DNA of 28,027 nt from an uncultured Eubacteriales bacterium (GTDB taxonomy: Bacteria > Bacillota > Clostridia > HGM11514). Position numbers and translations under genes: made by a program. Numbering within the stretch: the first letter of the stretch is position 1; each line of letters begins with the position of its first letter. Below, piece after piece: positions 23,398 to 28,027 of the stretch. The notes under the pieces were generated by a model, which saw only the letters and a list, made by a program, of their open reading frames with translations, ran no database searches and had not been told where the DNA came from. The DNA is taken from positions 1 through 28,027 of the forward strand of contig CABUMF010000024.1 of NCBI GenBank assembly GCA_902492655.1. Direction: 5' to 3'.

Positions 23398-23678
23398 TGG
23401 ATTCTTTGGGTTTGCTCGAAGTTCAAGGGCTTGTGGCAGCCATTGAAGGCTTAGATACCATGCTAAAGACCGCAAATGTACGCCTTGTTCATACGGAAAA
23501 AAGACTTGGCGGAAGGTTGGTGACAATCATCGTGGCAGGGACGGTTTCCGCCGTAACGGCAGCTGTTAAAAACGGCAAGGAAAGAGCATCTCAGCTCGGA
23601 ACCGTATATGGCGATGAGGTCATTGCTTCTCCCCACAGTGAGGTTACAAAGTTCTTTGATATGGGCTCGGAGGATTAG
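23397..23678 (+). CDS. BMC-H shell protein
   Basis: This 93-residue single BMC domain begins S-L-G-L-L-E-V-Q-G-L-V-A-A-I-E-G-L-D and has R-L-G-G-R in the pore loop position in place of K-I-G-S-G. It ends V-I-A-S-P-H. The bulky Arg at the pore may change its selectivity compared with the two PduA-like tiles. GTG 23394 could also start it; ATG 23397 overlaps the upstream stop by one base and is 10 nt after GGAGG. Confidence 0.93.
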   Translation: MDSLGLLEVQGLVAAIEGLDTMLKTANVRLVHTEKRLGGRLVTIIVAGTVSAVTAAVKNGKERASQLGTVYGDEVIASPHSEVTKFFDMGSED

Positions 23679-23682
23679 TATT

Positions 23683-24324
23683 ATGATTATAGATGAAAAA
23701 ACCATTGCCGAGGCGGTAAAGGCCGCTATCATGCAGGAAAACCGAGATCTTAACGGAGAAATTAAGGTTGGCGTTTCTCAAAGGCATGTGCATTTGTCAC
23801 AAGAAGACCTTGATACACTTTTCGGTAAGGGATATAAATTAACGGTGAAGAAGGTTCTCATGGGTAGAGAATTTGCTTCCAATGAATTTGTTACATTGGT
23901 CGGACCGTCGCTTAAATCAATAGAGAAGGTTAGGGTTTTGGGACCTGTCAGGAAAAATACTCAGGTTGAAATTTCAAGAACGGATACATTTTTGCTTAAG
24001 GTCAGTCCGCCGGTCAGACCTTCGGGTCAGGTAGAAGGCTCGGAGAAGCTCGTGCTTGTGGGGCCGAAGGGAACGGTTTATCTTAAGCAGGGTGTTATTA
24101 TTGCCAATCGTCATATACATCTCACTCCCGAGTATGCAAAAAAACACGGTATTGCGGACGGGGATTATGTTGATGTGGAAGTCGAAGGGATTAAGCCCAC
24201 AAGATTTTATGATGTTCAGGTCAGAGTCAGAGATGACTTCAATATTGAAATGCACATTGATACGGACGATGCCAACTCTGCCGGCCTTAAAAACGGCGAT
24301 ATTGTAAGAATAATTAAGAAGTAG
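23683..24324 (+). CDS. pduL: Phosphate propanoyltransferase PduL
   Basis: This 213-residue enzyme converts propionyl-CoA plus phosphate to propionyl phosphate, regenerating CoA in the compartment; a kinase elsewhere would then make ATP. Both PduL zinc-binding motifs are visible: V-S-x-R-H-V-H-L-S near residues 33-41 and A-N-R-H-I-H-L-T-P near 142-150. An N-terminal amphipathic helix (T-I-A-E-A-V-K-A-A-I-M) precedes the catalytic part, matching a targeting peptide. The frame is open to 23608, but ATG 23683 is 9 nt after GGAGG (23669-23673) and the extension overlaps the previous gene. It is the last enzyme gene of the operon. Confidence 0.94.
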   Translation: MIIDEKTIAEAVKAAIMQENRDLNGEIKVGVSQRHVHLSQEDLDTLFGKGYKLTVKKVLMGREFASNEFVTLVGPSLKSIEKVRVLGPVRKNTQVEISRTDTFLLKVSPPVRPSGQVEGSEKLVLVGPKGTVYLKQGVIIANRHIHLTPEYAKKHGIADGDYVDVEVEGIKPTRFYDVQVRVRDDFNIEMHIDTDDANSAGLKNGDIVRIIKK

Positions 24325-24331
24325 GTGCGCT

Positions 24332-25099
24332 ATGTTTGCATTGGAGCGTCAAAAGCTTATACTCGAAATGCTCAAAAATGACGGTGCTGTTACTGTCAGT
24401 AATCTTAGCTCGGTTTTTTCGGTAACGGAAGAAACCGTCAGGCGCGACCTCGAAAAATTGGAAAAACAGGAAGCGCTCCGACGGACTCACGGCGGAGCCG
24501 TTTCTATTGAAGAGGGAACCTATGAGCTTTCGCTTGAAAAAAGAAAATCCAAAAATGTCGAGGCGAAAAAACTGCTTGCCAAAGCGGCTTGCGATATGAT
24601 TGTGTCGGGTGATACGATTTTTCTCGATGCGTCAACAACGACATTTTTTATCGCCAAGGAGCTCAAAAAACGAAGAAATATAACGGTTATTACCAACTCT
24701 CTGAGGGTTATTGCCGAGCTTTCGGGCGTTTCGGATATTAAAACCATTGCCGTCGGCGGTGTTGTGAGCGAAAATCAGTCCTTTGTCGGTTCTTTGGCGG
24801 AAAAGAGTATTCAGGAAAATTTTGTTGCAAGCAAAATGTTTTTCTCAAGCAAAGGAATTACCGCCGAGGCGGGTATTTTGGAGTCCAATGAGAGAGAATG
24901 CGGAATAAAGCAGAAAATGATTGCCGCTTCGGGAACAAAATACTATGTTTGTGACAGCTCAAAAATCGGCAGAATAGGATTTGTAAAGCTTGCGGATTTT
25001 TCCGATATTGATTATTTTATTACAGAGGCGGAGCTTGACAAAAAGCTTGCCGATTGCCTCGAGGATAACGATATAATCATTGAGAGAATAACTCAATAA
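24332..25099 (+). CDS. DeoR-family transcriptional regulator
   Basis: This 255-residue regulator has an N-terminal winged helix-turn-helix (residues about 5-57) with the DeoR signature V-T-E-E-T-V-R-R-D-L-E-K-L-E and R-R-T-H-G-G-A. A sugar-phosphate sensor domain follows, with I-F-L-D-A-S-T-T-T and I-T-N-S-L. It starts 7 nt after pduL and is probably co-transcribed. DeoR proteins usually repress and are relieved by phosphorylated sugars, so a deoxy-ketose phosphate such as the aldolase substrate is a plausible inducer. The CCACAAAAGTGG dyad in the aldolase promoter is the best candidate target. No terminator is seen after it. Confidence 0.93.
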   Translation: MFALERQKLILEMLKNDGAVTVSNLSSVFSVTEETVRRDLEKLEKQEALRRTHGGAVSIEEGTYELSLEKRKSKNVEAKKLLAKAACDMIVSGDTIFLDASTTTFFIAKELKKRRNITVITNSLRVIAELSGVSDIKTIAVGGVVSENQSFVGSLAEKSIQENFVASKMFFSSKGITAEAGILESNERECGIKQKMIAASGTKYYVCDSSKIGRIGFVKLADFSDIDYFITEAELDKKLADCLEDNDIIIERITQ

Positions 25100-25133
25100 T
25101 GACAATATTCCAAATTGCATATTAAGAAATATT

Positions 25134-25168
25134 ATTCACCTCGGCTCATATAATGTACCGAGGTGAAT
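25134..25168 (+). promoter_or_regulatory. Perfect dyad that covers the Shine-Dalgarno of the amidase gene
   Basis: ATTCACCTCGG (25134-25144) and CCGAGGTGAAT (25158-25168) are an 11-bp perfect inverted repeat with a 13-nt loop. The right arm contains the GAGGTG Shine-Dalgarno for ATG 25171, so an RNA hairpin would hide it. The loop contains TATAAT (25149-25154), a possible -10 box without a clear -35. In a transcript started there, the hairpin would not form. Confidence 0.7.
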
Positions 25169-25170
25169 TT

Positions 25171-25698
25171 ATGTCTAATGTATATTTAAGTCCTTCAACA
25201 CAGGAATATAACCCGTATGTGGATGAGGGTAATGAGGAGTATTGGATGAACCAAATTGTCGACAAAATGGAACCGTTTCTATCGGCGGACGGAATCGAGT
25301 TTGACCGTAATAATCCCGATACCTCTGCGGCGACAGCCATAAGAGAATCGAATAACGGCGATTACGATTTGCATTTTGCACTTCACTCAAATGCATCGCC
25401 TGCCGGTCTTTCGGGGAAAATGACGGGCAGTGATGTTTACTATTATCCCTACAGCGAAAAAGGGAAGCGTGCCGCGCAGATTATTGCGGATAATCTTAAA
25501 AAAATATATCCGGACCCCGATAAGGTAAGAATACTCCCCACAACAACGATAGGAGAGGTGAGAAAAACCCGGGCTCCTGCCGTGCTTGTTGAGCTTGCAT
25601 ATCACGATAATCCGACCGATGCCGCATGGATAAGAAACAACACAGACGAAATTGCGGAAAATCTTGCAGATTCGATAGCGAAGTTTCTTTACAGCTGA
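25171..25698 (+). CDS. N-acetylmuramoyl-L-alanine amidase-like protein (Amidase_3 fold), no signal peptide
   Basis: This 175-residue protein has the later landmarks of the zinc amidase family: His72 in L-H-F-A-L-H-S-N-A and Glu141 in L-V-E-L-A-Y-H-D-N. The usual first zinc ligand (the His of G-H-G-G) is not seen; the N-terminus reads Y-L-S-P-S-T-Q-E-Y-N, then N-E-E-Y-W-M. Either a nonstandard metal site or a changed activity is possible. There is no signal peptide or anchor, so secretion would need lysis, sporulation or another route. The start is ATG 25171, 7 nt after GAGGTG, not the in-frame ATG at 25153. A terminator follows directly. Confidence 0.8.
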   Translation: MSNVYLSPSTQEYNPYVDEGNEEYWMNQIVDKMEPFLSADGIEFDRNNPDTSAATAIRESNNGDYDLHFALHSNASPAGLSGKMTGSDVYYYPYSEKGKRAAQIIADNLKKIYPDPDKVRILPTTTIGEVRKTRAPAVLVELAYHDNPTDAAWIRNNTDEIAENLADSIAKFLYS

Positions 25699-25710
25699 AA
25701 CAGTAAGGAA

Positions 25711-25748
25711 AGAACCGCCGTGTTTATTTTCGGCGGTTCTTGTTTTTT
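25711..25748 (+). terminator. Terminator after the amidase gene
   Basis: AGAACCGCCG (25711-25720) and CGGCGGTTCT (25731-25740) form a perfect 10-bp stem, followed by TGTTTTTT. Confidence 0.92.
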
Positions 25749-25832
25749 GCTTGAACATATAGAACAAAAAAATGCGATTTCATACAATATTCGTATTTTT
25801 ATTAAAATTCATGCAAATTTTGAAAAAAGGGG

Positions 25833-25861
25833 TTGACAAAATAAAGTATAGGTGGTATAAT
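25833..25861 (+). promoter_or_regulatory. Promoter of tRNA-Leu
   Basis: TTGACA (25833-25838) and TATAAT (25856-25861) have a 17-bp spacer, a full consensus promoter 13 bp before the tRNA 5' end. Confidence 0.92.
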
Positions 25862-25874
25862 AATTCTGTTGCAC

Positions 25875-25957
25875 GCAGGAGTGGTGGAATTGGCAGACAC
25901 GCTATCTTGAGGGGGTAGTGGCCCACGGTCGTGCGGGTTCAAGTCCCGCCTTCTGCA
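25875..25957 (+). tRNA. tRNA-Leu(GAG)
   Basis: An 83-nt class II tRNA. Acceptor strands GCAGGAG (25875-25881) and CTTCTGC (25950-25956) pair with one G.T, and the discriminator is A25957. The anticodon stem CTATC/GGTAG encloses TTGAGGG with anticodon GAG at 25909-25911. The long variable arm and T-arm GCGGGTTCAAGTCCCGC follow. CCA is not encoded. Confidence 0.94.
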
Positions 25958-26064
25958 TAAAAAATACACACGGCAACGGCCGTGTGTATTTTTTTGTTAA
26001 ATCGAAGGGACTTGAACCCTAAGAGGGCAAAAGGCGTAAGAAAAAGTTGCCTGTGGCAATTTTT
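25943..26064 (+). repeat. 122-bp repeat, copy 1, starting in the tRNA-Leu 3' end
   Basis: This copy runs from the T-arm 3' side of tRNA-Leu through the tRNA terminator, an antisense T-arm (GGGACTTGAACCC, 26007-26019) and a TTGCC-tgt-GGCAA hairpin with a T-run. It matches copy 2 at +202 with about five substitutions by eye. Confidence 0.88.
25964..25996 (+). terminator. Terminator of tRNA-Leu
   Basis: ATACACACGGC (25964-25974) and GCCGTGTGTAT (25979-25989) form an 11-bp stem with a 4-nt loop, followed by seven T. A second version of this hairpin with a changed loop lies at about 26166-26198 in repeat copy 2. Confidence 0.92.
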
Positions 26065-26144
26065 TCAGGCTTTTGCGTTGAAGTCGGGCACCTAAGCGCA
26101 AAGCGCTTGGGTCGACGAAACAGGAAGATTGCGAAGCAAGATTC

Positions 26145-26266
26145 GTCCCGCCTTCTGCATAAAAAATACACACGGTATCAGCCGTGTGTATTTTTTTGTT
26201 AAATCAAAGGGACTTGAACCCTAAGAGGGCAAAAGGCGTAAGGAAAAGTTGCCTGTGGCAATTTTT
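26145..26266 (+). repeat. 122-bp repeat, copy 2, with orphan tRNA-Leu 3' end
   Basis: This copy begins with the last 15 nt or so of the tRNA (GTCCCGCCTTCTGCA) but no tRNA body precedes it. The terminator hairpin keeps its stem while the loop differs. It is closed by ATGCAGAAG (26267-26275), the inverse of CTTCTGCAT (26152-26160), so copy 2 is bounded by 9-bp inverted repeats. The 80 bp between copies (26065-26144) contain a small AAGCGC-aaa-GCGCTT hairpin and no gene. Confidence 0.85.
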
Positions 26267-26358
26267 ATGCAGAAGTCGAAAAAACTCAAATATTCGCCTC
26301 AATTAATGACCTAATGATAAAGATAAAAAACATTCCCCTCTAAATTAATAATTTCCTA

Positions 26359-26387
26359 TTTACAAAAGAACGGTGCTATGATATAAT
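26359..26387 (+). promoter_or_regulatory. Promoter of uvrB
   Basis: TTTACA (26359-26364) and TATAAT (26382-26387) are 17 bp apart, 57 bp before the start codon. Confidence 0.82.
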
Positions 26388-26444
26388 ATATAGTTGAGTG
26401 ACTGGGATTATATAAAAAATTAGTGATTTCACGGGGGTGTAAAT

Positions 26445-28027
26445 ATGGATTTTAAGCTTCATTCCGACTATAAGCCCACGGGCGACCAGCCCGAAGCCAT
26501 AGAAAAGCTTGTTGAGGGCATAAAGGCGGGGGATAAAGGTCAAACATTACTTGGTGTTACGGGTTCGGGCAAAACCTTTACGATTGCAAATGTTATCGAA
26601 AAGCTTAACCGCCCCACATTGGTTTTGGCGCACAATAAAACGCTTGCGGCACAGCTCTGTTCGGAGTTTAAAGAGTTCTTTCCGGAAAACGCCGTCGAGT
26701 ATTTTGTTTCGTATTATGACTATTATCAGCCTGAGGCGTATATTCCTCACACTGACACATATATAGAAAAGGATTCTCAGATTAACGAGGAGATAGACAA
26801 GCTTCGCCATTCTGCCACATCTTCGCTTTTTGAGCGTCGAGATGTGATAATTGTATCGAGCGTTTCCTGCATTTACGGACTTGGCGACCCGGATGATTAC
26901 AAAAATCTTATAATTTCCTTAAGACCCGGCATGGAAATCGAACGGGATAAGCTTCTTGCAAGGCTTGTTTCGGTTCAGTACGAACGAAACGACATAAACT
27001 TTGTAAGAAATAAGTTTAGGGTAAGAGGCGATGTTGTGGAGGTGTTCCCTTCAAACTCGGGGGATAATGCGATAAGAATTGAGTTTTTCGGTGATGAAAT
27101 CGAAAGAATAACCGAAATCCAGGCTCTTACGGGCGAGATAATCGGCGAACGGACATATGTTGCAATATTTCCCGCATCGCATTATGTTACAACCGATACT
27201 AAAATGCAACGCGCGCTTATTGCTATCGAGAACGAGCTTGAAGAACGCATGAGAGAATTTAAGGCGGAGGATAAGCTTATTGAATCTCAAAGAATAATGC
27301 AGCGAACAAATTATGACCTTGAAATGCTGAGAGAAGTGGGATTCTGCCAGGGGATTGAAAACTATTCCCGTCATATAAGCGGAAGACCGAAGGGCTCCGC
27401 ACCGTACACTCTGCTTGATTTCTTCCCCGATGATTTTCTTTTGGTGGTGGATGAGGCGCACGTTACCATTCCACAGGTAAGGGCGATGTACGCAGGCGAC
27501 CGTTCGAGAAAGAAATCTTTGGTTGATTTCGGTTTCAGATTGCCCTCGGCGTATGATAATCGACCGCTTAATTTTGAAGAATTTGAAAGCCGTATAAATC
27601 AGGCTATATTCGTTTCCGCAACTCCCGGACCTTACGAAAAGGAACATTCCACACAAACGGTTGAGCAGGTAATAAGACCGACGGGACTTCTGGACCCGAA
27701 AATCGAGGTTCGCCCCATTGAAGGGCAGATTGATGACCTTTACGGCGAAATTGTTAAGAGAGCCGACCGAGGAGAGAGAGTTTTGGTTACCACCATGACA
27801 AAGAAAATGGCGGAGGACTTAACCGATTATTTTGCAAACATGAATGTTAAGGCGAAATATCTTCACTCCGATGTTGATACCATGGAACGAATGCAGATTA
27901 TAAGGGAGCTTCGTATGGGAGTGTTTGATGTTCTCATTGGCATAAATCTTCTGCGTGAAGGGCTTGACCTTCCCGAGGTTTCGCTTGTTGCAATACTCGA
28001 TGCCGACAAGGAAGGCTTTCTCCGTTC
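26445..28027 (+). CDS. uvrB: Excinuclease ABC subunit B (UvrB), 3' end outside the window
   Basis: The first 527 codons of UvrB, the damage-verification helicase of nucleotide excision repair, are present and open to the window edge. Walker A G-V-T-G-S-G-K-T is at residues 37-44, and the damage-probing beta-hairpin region Y-Y-D-Y-Y-Q-P-E-A-Y follows. The V-V-D-E-A-H motif and the helicase segment near the end (I-G-I-N-L-L-R-E-G-L-D-L-P-E) are also visible. The start ATG lies after GGGGGTG. Full UvrB is about 660 residues, so roughly the last fifth, including the UvrC-binding tail, is missing here only because the window ends. Confidence 0.97.
   Translation, partial: MDFKLHSDYKPTGDQPEAIEKLVEGIKAGDKGQTLLGVTGSGKTFTIANVIEKLNRPTLVLAHNKTLAAQLCSEFKEFFPENAVEYFVSYYDYYQPEAYIPHTDTYIEKDSQINEEIDKLRHSATSSLFERRDVIIVSSVSCIYGLGDPDDYKNLIISLRPGMEIERDKLLARLVSVQYERNDINFVRNKFRVRGDVVEVFPSNSGDNAIRIEFFGDEIERITEIQALTGEIIGERTYVAIFPASHYVTTDTKMQRALIAIENELEERMREFKAEDKLIESQRIMQRTNYDLEMLREVGFCQGIENYSRHISGRPKGSAPYTLLDFFPDDFLLVVDEAHVTIPQVRAMYAGDRSRKKSLVDFGFRLPSAYDNRPLNFEEFESRINQAIFVSATPGPYEKEHSTQTVEQVIRPTGLLDPKIEVRPIEGQIDDLYGEIVKRADRGERVLVTTMTKKMAEDLTDYFANMNVKAKYLHSDVDTMERMQIIRELRMGVFDVLIGINLLREGLDLPEVSLVAILDADKEGFLR

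Noticed and set aside
26364..26385. SOS box in front of uvrB
   Set aside because: GAAC appears near 26369, but no matching GTTC half at the right spacing was found.
1..28027. CRISPR arrays, insertion sequences, transposase or phage genes
   Set aside because: No regularly spaced repeats and no transposase or integrase coding region were found; the only repeat pair is beside tRNA-Leu.

Overview
The window looks like a piece of a Clostridia chromosome (Firmicutes, moderately AT-rich, probably a gut anaerobe). Evidence for this is the purine-rich Shine-Dalgarno sequences, sigma-A-like promoters with 17-bp spacers, many TTG/GTG starts, U-tailed hairpin terminators, and an oxygen-sensitive glycyl radical enzyme. 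The genus cannot be named from the sequence alone.

Layout. 1-2460: a polar amino-acid ABC transporter operon (binding lipoprotein, permease, ATPase). 2537-3960: a lone GH10 xylanase-like gene with no signal peptide. 4025-4097: tRNA-Val(TAC). 4151-6573 (minus): a second polar amino-acid ABC transporter with the reverse gene order. 6599-10914 (minus): a thiamin-precursor salvage operon behind a TPP riboswitch with a transcription terminator: thiM, thiE, a HAD phosphatase, thiD and a CytX-like transporter. 10931-11932 (minus): an RluA-type pseudouridine synthase. 11970-25099 (plus): a bacterial microcompartment (BMC) locus. 25134-25748: a small amidase-like gene. 25833-26275: tRNA-Leu(GAG) followed by two copies of a 122-bp repeat that carries the tRNA 3' end and an inverted T-arm. 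26359-28027: uvrB, cut by the window edge.

The BMC locus is the centrepiece. It matches a glycyl-radical-enzyme microcompartment of the fucose/rhamnose type (GRM5-like). A class II sugar-phosphate aldolase would release lactaldehyde, and an MDR alcohol dehydrogenase could reduce it to 1,2-propanediol. A B12-independent diol dehydratase with its radical-SAM activase makes propionaldehyde. PduP-like and PduL-like enzymes convert this to propionyl-CoA and propionyl phosphate, and the alcohol dehydrogenase can make propanol to recycle NADH and NAD. The shell is encoded by four BMC-H genes, one permuted PduU/EutS-type gene, one tandem-domain PduT-type gene and one BMC-P gene. Five cargo proteins carry similar short amphipathic helices likely to be targeting peptides. 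A DeoR-family regulator closes the operon.

Points that stand out: the PduS-like flavoprotein gene is frameshifted, apparently by a 26-nt deletion. Its presumed partner PduT keeps the pore cysteine. The two BMC promoters share a CCACAAAAG element. A long hairpin without a U-tract sits between the main shell genes and the rest. One shell gene has an open in-frame N-terminal extension, and another has a long Pro/Ala-rich pore loop. All functional assignments rest on motif reading without database searches.
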